Position numbers and translations under genes: made by a program
Shown: positions 7,429 through 15,770 of the stretch, piece after piece
How positions within the stretch are numbered: position 1 is the stretch's first letter
How the letters are laid out: each line of letters begins with the position of its first letter
Assembly: GCA_014204635.1 (NCBI GenBank)
Contig: JACHLS010000005.1
Span: 186,001 to 250,000, forward strand
DNA from: Sporosarcina luteola
Lineage (GTDB): Bacteria > Bacillota > Bacilli > Bacillales_A > Planococcaceae
Direction of reading: 5' to 3'
Length of the DNA: 64,000 nucleotides
Notes under the pieces: model-generated
What the model was told of the DNA's origin: nothing
What the model saw: the letters and a program-made list of their open reading frames with translations, nothing else
Databases searched by the model: none

Positions 7429-8457
7429 TCACGTAAAATATTCGATTTTGGCATTCGGGAAGAACGCTTCGGTATAGCCAAAAACATGTTCCTTGATCGC
7501 ATCCTCTTCATTCTTTGGATAAATATATTTTCCAATCCCATATTTACCCCATTTGTAACGCCGCTTTTCCTCATCCAGCTCTAACTTCGTTTTCGGATAG
7601 TTCTTTTCAATTACTTTCTTCGCTGGCTTAGTGAAGCGATGCTGGATGAATTCGAATGTGATATCATCCCGTGCATCTTGCGGCAGCTCCGCATCCAGCC
7701 GTTCAAATAAATGACGATACCCCTCTTCCCATCCTTCGTGCAAATAAATTGGGGCGACGATGAAACCAAGTGGATAGCCAGCCCTTGCGACTTTACCCGC
7801 CGCCTCAATTCGTTTATCGAGCGGTGAAGTCCCCGGCTCGAAGTTCTTAATGACAAAATCGGCGTTCACACTGAAGCGGAATCGCGTATGCCCATTATGC
7901 TCAGCATCCAGCAGGTGATCGACATAGTGGAACTTCGTGACGAAACGCAGCCGGCCGAGCTCCGTTTGTCCAAAATGATTGATCGCACGTTTCAATGTAT
8001 GGGTCAGGTGATCAATACCCACAATATCGGATGTACAGGCAGCTTCAAAACGGGTAATTTCCGGGGCACGTTCCTCGATGTAGTGATCTGCTGCCTCCAG
8101 GATCTCTTCCACGTTGACGTAGGTCCGAATGTACGGCTTGCTTCCCATTGTTGTTTGTAAGTAGCAATAATGGCAATGCCCCATGCAGCCTGTCGCAAAA
8201 GGAATGGCGTATTCGGCTGACGGTTTGGACGTATCGAACTTCAACGTTTTCCGGATCCCGACGACCAATGTGGATTTTGCCATTCGGTACTTTTGGGCAT
8301 CCGTGTCGCCTGGCAGGTTTCTGACTTGGTTATGGGATGTCGTAAAACGGATTTCAGTCCCCAACTTTTCGAACTTCTCTTTCAGCTCTTTTCCAAGCGG
8401 GTAGTCGAGTGCATTTGGCTCAAAATACACAAGCTGTGGCATAAAAGGTTTGTTCAT
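7429..8457 (-). CDS. splB: Spore photoproduct lyase
   Basis: Radical SAM enzyme that splits the spore photoproduct (5-thyminyl-5,6-dihydrothymine) in germinating spores. It is 342 residues, the length of B. subtilis SplB. Cys91, Cys95 and Cys98 in GCMGHCHYCY form the CxxxCxxC cluster motif, and Cys141 in AACTSD matches the known hydrogen-donor cysteine. The ATG has GGGAGG 7 bases upstream, and a clear terminator follows. The small regulator gene splA, which precedes splB in B. subtilis, is not visible upstream. The gene indicates an endospore former. Confidence 0.95.
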   Translation of the reverse strand: MNKPFMPQLVYFEPNALDYPLGKELKEKFEKLGTEIRFTTSHNQVRNLPGDTDAQKYRMAKSTLVVGIRKTLKFDTSKPSAEYAIPFATGCMGHCHYCYLQTTMGSKPYIRTYVNVEEILEAADHYIEERAPEITRFEAACTSDIVGIDHLTHTLKRAINHFGQTELGRLRFVTKFHYVDHLLDAEHNGHTRFRFSVNADFVIKNFEPGTSPLDKRIEAAGKVARAGYPLGFIVAPIYLHEGWEEGYRHLFERLDAELPQDARDDITFEFIQHRFTKPAKKVIEKNYPKTKLELDEEKRRYKWGKYGIGKYIYPKNEEDAIKEHVFGYTEAFFPNAKIEYFT

Positions 8458-8594
8458 ATTCCAACCTCCCTCTTATGTAGAATGTTTAAAGGGGAAGGAA
8501 TTATGCCAGCCCTTTTTGACAATGAGTTTTGTTGTGACGGGAATAAATCAAAATACTAGGTGCCACCGGACATCGATGCAATGAAAAAAATAAA

Positions 8595-8620
8595 AAGCAC
8601 AGCCGTAATGAGCTGCACTT
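8595..8620 (-). terminator. Terminator of the GNAT gene
   Basis: The minus-strand stem AAGTGCAGC/GCTGTGCTT (two G-U pairs, 8-base loop) is followed by TTTTTATTTTTTT, some 60 bases past the stop codon of the acetyltransferase gene. Confidence 0.7.
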
Positions 8621-8682
8621 TCAAAAATATCATGCAGAATACAAGTTATTGGTTACCAACCTAGAAGGGCTGCTAGGTTTAT

Positions 8683-9204
8683 TTACATTAATAATTTTTC
8701 CATAATAAATTCATTATAGGATTGTTCATTCACTACACGCTCGCCCACAATTTTGTATCCTCTTCGCTTATACATGGTAGGTAAATAAGGGTGTTTTTGC
8801 GCAACCGTTAATCGAATCACTTTTTCCCCTCTTTTTATTAATTCGTTTTCAGCTGATTTCATTAATTGCTTGGACAATCCCTTTCCCTTCAACTCCGTTT
8901 TTACTGCCAGTCTGCCAAGTACAAAGCAGTTCCATTCCTCACTATATTTCAGACGGACAGTGCCTACAATAGCAGCGTTTGGTTCTTTCGCAACTAACAA
9001 AATGGTATCCTTGATCCATTGCTTCACCTCAAGATCTGACACACTTGAGGCACTTGCGGGAAGGCCCAGCTCTTCATTTTCCGAATAAGCATCCCAATAT
9101 AATTCTGCAAGTGATTTTGCATCACTTATTGCAGCCCCTTCAACAAGAAACTCCGAAGTAGTTAGCAACCTTGAAATCTCTTGCCGGCCCAATTGATCAT
9201 CCAA
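8683..9204 (-). CDS. GNAT family N-acetyltransferase
   Basis: Cytosolic acetyltransferase of 173 residues. The acetyl-CoA binding motif A is GRLAVKTELKGKGLSKQLM (R/Q-x-x-G-x-G/A as KGKGLS), preceded by strand IVGTVRL and followed by YKRRGYKIVGE, the usual C-terminal motif. The start is a TTG at 9204 with AGGAGG 7 bases upstream. It stands alone with its own terminator. The acceptor substrate cannot be told. Confidence 0.8.
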   Translation of the reverse strand: MDDQLGRQEISRLLTTSEFLVEGAAISDAKSLAELYWDAYSENEELGLPASASSVSDLEVKQWIKDTILLVAKEPNAAIVGTVRLKYSEEWNCFVLGRLAVKTELKGKGLSKQLMKSAENELIKRGEKVIRLTVAQKHPYLPTMYKRRGYKIVGERVVNEQSYNEFIMEKLLM

Positions 9205-9244
9205 AGCGTTTCCTCCTCATAAATATAGCGGATTGGCACCAACA

Positions 9245-10408
9245 TCATTTGGTCTCATCCTTATCACTGTCCATACCGACATATCCCGTCTTCTCCACCA
9301 GTTCCTGCCCTTCGTCCGACAAGATCCAGTCTATAAAAGCTTTCACATTTGGATTTTCCGAACCTGCTGTGATGGCATACAATTCACGTGTGATCGGATA
9401 AGCGCCTGAGCGAACCGTTTCTACAGTCGGATCTGCCCCGTCAACAGCTAGCAGCCGGATATCGCTGTTCCCTATCATCGATTCCGAATAAAAACGGAAC
9501 GTAAAGCCGATGGCACCGTCATAATTGCGGTAATCCGCCACGTAGGTAATTATGCCGCTCATCAGATCGGCCACTTCCTCCGTCGGTGCCTTCATGATGG
9601 GTACATCCCCCATGAATTCCTCAAGAGCTGTCTGGCTGCCGCTATCTGCCGGCCGTTGGAACGCCCTGATTTTCGCACGGTTCCCACCGACTTCTTTCCA
9701 ATTTGTCAGCTTTCCGGAATAGATGTCGCGCAGCTGCTCCTGTGTCAGACCTTTGACCGGGTTTTCCTTGTTGACGAAGAAGACAAAGGCCTCTTTCCCA
9801 ATAGGCGTAAGGATCAATTCCTTTCCCCGTTCCTCCGCTTTCTTACGCTGCGCCTCGGACGGTCCGAGCGCAAAAATGATATCCACTTGTCCATCTAACA
9901 AATTTTCGTATGCCTGTCCCGTCCGATTCGACATCACTTCACTATCATATGGGTCGTAGTACTTTTCTGGATACACAGCTTGTACAAAAGCGGCGTACAC
10001 CGGATATAGCGCGGTTGCTCCATCGAGTTTCGGTAAATCCTTCTCAATAAGGAAGGAAGCCGATTGTTCTAATTTTACTGCCTTTGTACCGGATGTATTC
10101 GGTGCATATTCAGATAGGTCGACATCTGCTGTCTCCACAACCGGCTTTGTCAGTTTGTAGAAACCTGGAATTGCTACTACACACCCAACGAAAAAAATAA
10201 CCAACGGGATGCCATAGAACACAGAACGTCGCCTGACATTAAATATGGCCATGCCCACGATTACGATAAAGGCTAAGAATCCGCCGATCAAGACAGGCAA
10301 CCATTCACCATTCTCGCCAAATAGCAGGAACAATCCTAACGGTACGGCAAAGAATGACACAAGCAATATAAAACCTGCCAACGAAACAATTCTACCGGCC
10401 AGTTTCAC
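9245..10408 (-). CDS. Membrane-anchored PstS-like phosphate-binding protein
   Basis: Protein of 387 residues: three hydrophobic helices at the N-terminus (about residues 7-30, 38-57 and 66-86), then a periplasmic-binding-protein domain of the PstS type (about 110-380). Family segments include GATALYPVYAAFV, the second-lobe strand VDIIFALGPS, LTQEQLRDIYSGKLTNWKEVGG, and RPADSGSQTALEEFM, the phosphate-coordinating loop. Ordinary PstS proteins have a signal peptide or lipobox; here there is no lipobox and the domain is tethered by helices. No pstCAB genes are adjacent. It could be a sensor or an anchored binding protein. GTG start with GGAGG 8 bases upstream. Confidence 0.75.
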   Translation of the reverse strand: MKLAGRIVSLAGFILLVSFFAVPLGLFLLFGENGEWLPVLIGGFLAFIVIVGMAIFNVRRRSVFYGIPLVIFFVGCVVAIPGFYKLTKPVVETADVDLSEYAPNTSGTKAVKLEQSASFLIEKDLPKLDGATALYPVYAAFVQAVYPEKYYDPYDSEVMSNRTGQAYENLLDGQVDIIFALGPSEAQRKKAEERGKELILTPIGKEAFVFFVNKENPVKGLTQEQLRDIYSGKLTNWKEVGGNRAKIRAFQRPADSGSQTALEEFMGDVPIMKAPTEEVADLMSGIITYVADYRNYDGAIGFTFRFYSESMIGNSDIRLLAVDGADPTVETVRSGAYPITRELYAITAGSENPNVKAFIDWILSDEGQELVEKTGYVGMDSDKDETK

Positions 10409-10576
10409 TCGTTATCCCTCCTGTTTCTATCATTATAGCAGGACGAAGAAAGGCGGGCGAATATGCCACTACAGCCCTAACTTCTTTCCAATTTACTCGG
10501 ACAAGGTAAATGCTATTTATCAAATGCTTGTATGCTATACTACGTGTACATCACTAGAGTAAGAAAGGATTTGGAC

Positions 10577-11314
10577 ATGAAACAAAAAATTGGAGTAGCC
10601 TTGCTCTTCATTGCGAACTTGGGATCCATGGGGCTGTTCTATCTCATTTTAGGCATGGCATTTGGATTTTCCAGTCCGCCGCAACATATCGGAAATATCA
10701 TTGTTCTGGCAGTCGGATTCGCGGTCATTCTCCTATGGACCGCCTTCTACTTTGTGGCATTCCGAGCAGACAAACGATGGCTTGCCTTTTTTATCATTTG
10801 GCTTGTACTCATTTCGCCGCTCTGTGCCGGACTGCCTATCCTCTTGATCATTCCGTTGCTGTACATAGTTGGAACGATTTTATCCATTGAGCCGAAGAGT
10901 AAAACAAGGTCCGAGGAACATATGATGCGTCCGAAGCGCCGCAAGAAAGAGGAACTGTTGCTGATAATGGTGTTTATCCCTACCATGTGGGCAACCCTTC
11001 TCTTTGTGCTGGACGTCATACAGGTTGTCCCATACTCGTTATATTCCTCCCACTTTTCTATGTTGTTTTCGCTCATTCTACTGCCGCTGGTCATTTTAAT
11101 AGGCAGTTGGATCGTTGTATGGAAAGTCGCCAAAAAAGGTTATAGCCATTGGGTGTATTTCTTGTTAGTTCCTATCCTATTCGCATTAACCATGATCTTC
11201 CGCATGGGCAATGGATTCATAGCAATGCCAATACAAATTCAACTATCGCTAATCCTGCAGCTACTCGCTTACGGGACGGCTGTTTTTCTAGTATGGAAAA
11301 AGCGAAAAGAGTGA
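10577..11314 (+). CDS. Polytopic membrane protein of unknown function
   Basis: Protein of 245 residues with seven likely membrane helices and short connecting loops; the only long hydrophilic stretch is residues 108-130 (KSKTRSEEHMMRPKRRKKEE), which is basic and should be cytoplasmic. No family motif is recognised. The ATG at 10577 has AAAGGAT 6 bases upstream. It is divergent from the PstS-like gene and its stop codon lies inside a bidirectional terminator. Confidence 0.6.
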   Translation: MKQKIGVALLFIANLGSMGLFYLILGMAFGFSSPPQHIGNIIVLAVGFAVILLWTAFYFVAFRADKRWLAFFIIWLVLISPLCAGLPILLIIPLLYIVGTILSIEPKSKTRSEEHMMRPKRRKKEELLLIMVFIPTMWATLLFVLDVIQVVPYSLYSSHFSMLFSLILLPLVILIGSWIVVWKVAKKGYSHWVYFLLVPILFALTMIFRMGNGFIAMPIQIQLSLILQLLAYGTAVFLVWKKRKE

Positions 11315-11335
11315 AGAAGACTTGTTCTTCTTCAC
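11311..11335. terminator. Bidirectional terminator hairpin
   Basis: The 10-bp stem GTGAAGAAGA/TCTTCTTCAC is shared by the convergent genes on either side. The minus side is followed by CTCTTTTC and the plus side by CCCTTT. Confidence 0.6.
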
Positions 11336-11355
11336 CCTTTATGTACATCTTCACG

Positions 11356-12111
11356 TTAATTCAAATACGGCAAGGCTGGTTCCACAATAACCTTTCCGCT
11401 TTCACGAAGGAAGTTTGAAACGATTTCGACATGGCTCCCTCCAACGAGGAAAAGGATCCGCTCGTCAGACGCAGACGCCAAATCGATTAAATTGGAGTAG
11501 AGGATCAAGTTTCTTTCATACCACCAGTTCAACCAATCCATTCCAACGTATTCCTCTTTTGTTTTTAATCGGGACATGTTCAAGTATGTTTGATGAATCT
11601 GCCGGTTTAACTCTTCTTCATTAATTTCTTTAAGCATTTCAAGCACACTTTTACTTCCCAATCCTCTAGTGACTGGACTCTCTTCCAGCCAGCCGAAAAG
11701 GTCTTGGAACAATTCCGGCTGGTGTTCCTTTGCCCATTCGTACACTTCTCCGAAGTCTTTACGACAAGACCCCTCCCCCATCCAATCTATTGCATGGATT
11801 TCAGGATGATCTGCTTCTTTCGCTAGCCGGAAGCCGATCTGGTCGATTTCATTAACCTCCAATTCGTATGTTCCCTCAAGGTAAGACTTATATTTATCAT
11901 TCAGCCACTTGTTATGTTTCTTCTCCAGTTCCACAGCAATTTGCGTCGGTTTAAACGCACCCAGCCTCTTGACGACCTCTCCAATCTCCTGCTGCCTTTT
12001 TTCTGCGAGAAGATTGTCCGTCTCCACTTTATATTGATCGGGTGTTTCCCCCATATGAAACATACCGACTAACATCACTTTGGGTTTGGCATTCTCTATT
12101 TTATGCTCCAT
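11356..12111 (-). CDS. DUF5694 (TraB/PrgY-like) family protein
   Basis: Soluble protein of 251 residues. The start strand MLVGMFHMGE followed by IAVELEKKHNKWLN is typical of DUF5694/TraB-like proteins, whose conserved GxxH and E residues are related to the Tiki/TraB/EreA superfamily. A second conserved block is HAIDWMGEGS and the end carries FLVGGSHVEIVSNFL, the matching C-terminal motif. ATG 12111 has GGGGG 7 bases upstream; a GTG one codon earlier is also possible. Enzymatic role unknown. Confidence 0.7.
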   Translation of the reverse strand: MEHKIENAKPKVMLVGMFHMGETPDQYKVETDNLLAEKRQQEIGEVVKRLGAFKPTQIAVELEKKHNKWLNDKYKSYLEGTYELEVNEIDQIGFRLAKEADHPEIHAIDWMGEGSCRKDFGEVYEWAKEHQPELFQDLFGWLEESPVTRGLGSKSVLEMLKEINEEELNRQIHQTYLNMSRLKTKEEYVGMDWLNWWYERNLILYSNLIDLASASDERILFLVGGSHVEIVSNFLRESGKVIVEPALPYLN

Positions 12112-12183
12112 CACATTTCCCCCTATTCTTTTCCAATCCTACCACAGCAAAAGAATTGAAATCAAATTACTTTCCCAAAACTC

Positions 12184-12214
12184 TTGCATCTTACGTTACG
12201 GAAGGTTCTATAAT
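12184..12214 (+). promoter_or_regulatory. MerR-type promoter with 19-bp spacer
   Basis: A -35 TTGCAT and a perfect -10 TATAAT are separated by 19 bases, the overlong spacing that MerR-family activators correct by distorting DNA. The spacer holds an imperfect dyad (CTTACGTTACGGAAG). It is 35 bases upstream of the MerR gene at 12249, suggesting autoregulation. Confidence 0.65.
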
Positions 12215-12248
12215 GGGTGGTAGAAAACCATGGGAATGAGGTACAGAG

Positions 12249-12998
12249 ATGTATACAATTGGGGAATTAGCGGACATCAGCAATGTATCCGTCCGGACAC
12301 TGCGCTATTATGATGAAATCGGCTTATTGCCGCCCGCGCAAAAGAATGCAGCAGGCCATCGGCTTTACGAGGAAGAAGACGTTTCCAGGCTTCATTATAT
12401 TTTAACGCTTCGTAACATTGGGCTGCCGCTCGATACAATCCAACAAGCTATGGAAGATCGTCAAATGAAAGTTCAAGATGTTTTGGGGATGCGGCTTCAA
12501 ATGATTCAATTAGAGCAAGAAAAGTTAAAGAAGATGGAAACTTCCATTCATGCACTCCTTACTCTCGTGGAGTTAGAACAGCCGACGGATTGGAAATTAA
12601 TATTCAGCTCCTTTTATTCGTCCCCCTCCAAGAAGGAAGCCATTGATCGATTATGGAATCGGCATTTCACATCAGAAGAGAAGGATATTTTGAAAGAACT
12701 TCCGGGGTTGGGGGACAAAAGCGAGGCAGCAATAATAGCACTCAATTTATTTAGAGAGACACGCCTCCATGAGGATGAATGTCCGCAGAGCCCGGTGGCA
12801 CAGCAATTGGCTAAACGGTGGATCGATTTTGTCGAGCAGTCGTATCATGGCAATCTAGAACTTGCCAACAAAGTTTGGGATATGAGCAAACACCAGGAAG
12901 TGTCGGGATTCTATTATTTCGAACCGAGGATAGCTGACTTCATTGAACAAGCCATCGCCTATTATGATGAGTCACAAAAAGAAGGGCACGTAACATGA
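12249..12998 (+). CDS. MerR family regulator with TipAS-like effector domain
   Basis: Transcription factor of 249 residues. Residues 1-70 form the MerR winged helix (YTIGELADISNVSVRTLRYYDEIGLLPPA), residues 75-110 a dimerising coiled coil, and the C-terminal half (about 125-245) an all-helical domain like the TipAS antibiotic-binding domain. A promoter with a 19-bp spacer lies just upstream. The stop codon overlaps the ATG of the next gene (ATGA), so it is translationally coupled to the VC0807-like membrane protein, its likely target. The effector is probably a hydrophobic drug or peptide. Confidence 0.8.
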   Translation: MYTIGELADISNVSVRTLRYYDEIGLLPPAQKNAAGHRLYEEEDVSRLHYILTLRNIGLPLDTIQQAMEDRQMKVQDVLGMRLQMIQLEQEKLKKMETSIHALLTLVELEQPTDWKLIFSSFYSSPSKKEAIDRLWNRHFTSEEKDILKELPGLGDKSEAAIIALNLFRETRLHEDECPQSPVAQQLAKRWIDFVEQSYHGNLELANKVWDMSKHQEVSGFYYFEPRIADFIEQAIAYYDESQKEGHVT

Positions 12999-13666
12999 AA
13001 AAAGTGATTGTTTATGATCTGCTCATTTACATGGCCGTTCCCTATTTTATTTGGAATTATGGTCGGGAACCTTTAGGAGATTATGCAGCCCTCCTGCTTT
13101 CCACCGTACCTGGATTGCTTTATACACTGTTCCGCTTTATTCACGAACGTCAATTTAACATAACAGGGGCCTTCATACTTGTTTCCCTCTTAATAGACAC
13201 GTTGGTGAATCTTCTATCAGGTTCAGCTGAGCGCATGCTTTGGAATCAAGTCTATCTCGGCTATGGCTACGCCTTACTGTATCTTATTTCTATTCTCCTT
13301 AAAAAACCATTGGGCCTTTATTTTGGGGTCGATTTTGCGTACATGCTTGGAAATCCCCGTGAACCAAGCAAAAAACTATTCTTTTCAAAAGAGCTATTTA
13401 CATGGTTCCAGCTTGTGACATTACTACTTGTGATACGAGGGATCGTCCAGAACACCTTTAAATTTTGGCTTATCGATTCGTATGGAGTAGATGGCTATGG
13501 GCAGATGTTAATTTATTTGAAGATTAGCGGAGGTGTTTTCAGTATCCTTATCACGTCGCTCAATTTATTTATCGGACACAAAGTAGTACAAGTTTCACGT
13601 ACCCAAGCCGCAAAAGACACTTGCCTCCAATCCATAGAAGAAAAAGCACATCAGCCGCTCACCTGA
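12995..13666 (+). CDS. VC0807-like integral membrane protein
   Basis: Membrane protein of 223 residues with six hydrophobic helices, resembling the VC0807 family of integral membrane proteins that often pair with regulators. The region LLSTVPGLLYTLFRFIHERQFN is typical. It overlaps the MerR gene by 4 bases and so is probably controlled with it. A terminator overlaps its last codons. Function unknown; drug or stress response is an inference from the regulator. Confidence 0.65.
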   Translation: MKKVIVYDLLIYMAVPYFIWNYGREPLGDYAALLLSTVPGLLYTLFRFIHERQFNITGAFILVSLLIDTLVNLLSGSAERMLWNQVYLGYGYALLYLISILLKKPLGLYFGVDFAYMLGNPREPSKKLFFSKELFTWFQLVTLLLVIRGIVQNTFKFWLIDSYGVDGYGQMLIYLKISGGVFSILITSLNLFIGHKVVQVSRTQAAKDTCLQSIEEKAHQPLT

Positions 13667-13674
13667 TGTGCTTT
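13643..13674 (+). terminator. Terminator of the MerR operon
   Basis: The 12-bp perfect stem AAAGCACATCAG/CTGATGTGCTTT with an 8-base loop is followed by TATAG. It overlaps the stop codon of the membrane protein gene. Confidence 0.85.
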
Positions 13675-13875
13675 TATAGTATGTAAAGTATGACAAACAC
13701 TATCAACCCACAACTGATTCTTTTTATGCTGAAACTGTTTTAGCACGTCTATGTCGGCATTCATTCCCTCATTTCTTAACATGGAAGAAACTTATTTCCA
13801 AAATTGTTGAGAATTATTTTCTCGAGAACCGATGTATGTAGTGTAAGGGCCTTTACACAAGAAGGAGAAATGTAC

Positions 13876-14430
13876 ATGCGAGTGACAAAGGAAAATTTCA
13901 TAAAACAATTTAAAAGGGGCAAGGAGAATGCCTTGGAGTATGTGATCGATGAGTATGCCGGGCTCGTGAAAGCAATTGTCTTCAATTCGCTCCAGTCGTA
14001 CAATGACCCGCATCTTATCGAAGAAGGGGTGAGCGATACGTTCATGGGAGCGTTCGAAAACGCCAAACAATTCCATGGCGATTCCGAAGACTTCCGGAGA
14101 TGGATTTGTACCATTGCGAAGTTTAAAGCGATCGATAAACAACGAGCTCTTTCCAAAACCCCTCTGGCAACCATCATTGATGATCATCAATTGGAAGTCA
14201 AGTCCGCCGAGGATGAGTTCCTCATACAGTCATCAACAGAAGAATTACTATGCATGATGGCAAAGCTGCCACAAGTCGACCGAGATATTTTCACGATGAA
14301 ATACTTTTTAAATATGAGGAATGATGAAATTGCCAAACAGTTAGGCCTGACAAAGGCTTCCGTTGACAATCGCTTATACCGGGGGAAAAAGCGATTGCAG
14401 CAGTTTCGCATGGGAGGAATAGTGATATGA
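13876..14430 (+). CDS. ECF RNA polymerase sigma factor, paired with DUF4179 protein
   Basis: Sigma-70 family factor of 184 residues with regions 2 and 4 only. Region 2 is residues about 10-80 (ALEYVIDEYAGLVKAIVFNS, then FRRWICTIAKFKAIDKQR as region 2.3-2.4). Region 4 is about 125-180 (LPQVDRDIFTMKYFLNMRNDEIAKQLGLT). The ATG at 13876 has GAAGGAG 8 bases upstream; the next in-frame ATG two codons earlier is too close. It overlaps the DUF4179 gene by 4 bases, the usual sigma/anti-sigma arrangement. A second such pair lies at 56731-58564. Confidence 0.85.
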   Translation: MRVTKENFIKQFKRGKENALEYVIDEYAGLVKAIVFNSLQSYNDPHLIEEGVSDTFMGAFENAKQFHGDSEDFRRWICTIAKFKAIDKQRALSKTPLATIIDDHQLEVKSAEDEFLIQSSTEELLCMMAKLPQVDRDIFTMKYFLNMRNDEIAKQLGLTKASVDNRLYRGKKRLQQFRMGGIVI

Positions 14431-15533
14431 AATGTCTGTACCGCCAATTTAACGAATTGAAGATTGATATAGAAATGAAACCGATGGAGGTAAGTGAGGC
14501 AGAAAAAAAACGGATCAAGGAAAGGATCCTGCGACAGAAAAAGAAACATCGTGCACCTAAACGAATCTCTGCGGCGGCTGCCCTGTTGCTTGCGACAACT
14601 CTTGCAACTGGTTTTGCATTTCCTACATTTGCGGCAAAACTGCCGATCATCGGAAATCTTTTTGGAATGTTTACAGACAATCAGAGCTATGTATTTGAAG
14701 AATATGACACATATGCTACAGATATAGGCATGACGAAAGAGAGCAACGGTATTTCTCTGACTGTCGAAAATGCGGTCTACGACGGCGAAAGCATCACCAT
14801 TGCCTATAAAATGGTCAGCTATAAGGACTTAGGAACAAGACCCGCATTGGAAGGAATATTAGATGCCCCAGAGTTCGGTGAAGATTTTAAAGAATATGGC
14901 TATTTTCCAAAGTACATTTCAAAAAAAATAGGGGATAATGAATATGCAGGTTTATTGATCTACCAATTAATTAAAGGACCAAAACCGGAAGAGATTCACG
15001 TGACATGGAAAGGCGATGAAGTACTTGACTTGAATAATGTCTACAACGCCTATCCCGGAGATTGGTCGTTTGAGTTTAAGTTAAATAAATTGGAGGTTCA
15101 AACAAAAGACTATGCCGATTCCGGATTATTCTCTCAGAGCGAGGGAATTAAGGTTGCAATTGCAAAAATGACTTCTACACCAATATCGACGACCGTTTAT
15201 CTAGGGGAGAAAGTTGATATTCCGACTGTAACTAAACAAGAGGCTGAATGGCGAGGTATACTTTTTGACTATAAGGTCACGGATGACTTAGGGAACGAAT
15301 ATAACTTTATTCACTATAGTAGCAGGGGGCATAGTTCTGACTTCAATGGCCGTAATCTTATGAGCACTCCAAGGATTACACTGAGTCTTCTTGATGAGCG
15401 AGCCACATCCCTCTTGATTACACCGATTGTCAACGTTTATAAGCAAAAGGACAATAGTGCTTCTGGTGAGCTTGTTCCGATTCAGGAGCCGTATGAAATC
15501 GAGCCGATTGTCATCCCACTAGAAAAGGATTGA
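14427..15533 (+). CDS. DUF4179 membrane protein, likely anti-sigma factor
   Basis: Protein of 368 residues: a short cytoplasmic N-terminus (residues 1-45, acidic then strongly basic), one membrane helix (about 48-68, ISAAAALLLATTLATGFAF), the DUF4179 start FAAKLPIIGNLFGMF, and a large extracytoplasmic beta-rich domain. Proteins of this layout encoded after an ECF sigma gene act as membrane anti-sigma factors; here that is inferred from the ATGA overlap and topology. The outer domain probably senses an envelope signal. Confidence 0.8.
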   Translation: MKCLYRQFNELKIDIEMKPMEVSEAEKKRIKERILRQKKKHRAPKRISAAAALLLATTLATGFAFPTFAAKLPIIGNLFGMFTDNQSYVFEEYDTYATDIGMTKESNGISLTVENAVYDGESITIAYKMVSYKDLGTRPALEGILDAPEFGEDFKEYGYFPKYISKKIGDNEYAGLLIYQLIKGPKPEEIHVTWKGDEVLDLNNVYNAYPGDWSFEFKLNKLEVQTKDYADSGLFSQSEGIKVAIAKMTSTPISTTVYLGEKVDIPTVTKQEAEWRGILFDYKVTDDLGNEYNFIHYSSRGHSSDFNGRNLMSTPRITLSLLDERATSLLITPIVNVYKQKDNSASGELVPIQEPYEIEPIVIPLEKD

Positions 15534-15537
15534 ATCG

Positions 15538-15568
15538 AAGAAGGAAGGGGATAAAGCCCTTCCTTCTT
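15538..15568 (+). terminator. Terminator of the ECF/DUF4179 operon
   Basis: The 12-bp perfect stem AAGAAGGAAGGG/CCCTTCCTTCTT with a 7-base loop is followed by TATTC, directly after the stop codon. Confidence 0.8.
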
Positions 15569-15716
15569 TATTCTGAAGCGAACATGATTTCCTTTTCCCA
15601 TACTTCTCAACTCGACTCTCCTCTATACGGTAATTACAATGACATTCTACTAATTCCAATCCTTTGGTCTTGCTATCAATGGAAAACTTAGATATGAATT
15701 GACCGTGTCTAAAACC

Positions 15717-15754
15717 ACAAAGAACCTTCATCCGCACGGAAGAAGGTTCTTTGT
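15717..15754. terminator. Terminator downstream of mqo
   Basis: The 13-bp stem ACAAAGAACCTTC/GAAGGTTCTTTGT lies 17 bases after the mqo stop on the minus strand. The minus side is followed by GGTTTT and the plus side by ATTTTATT, so it may be bidirectional. Confidence 0.75.
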
Positions 15755-15770
15755 ATTTTATTACATGTTA

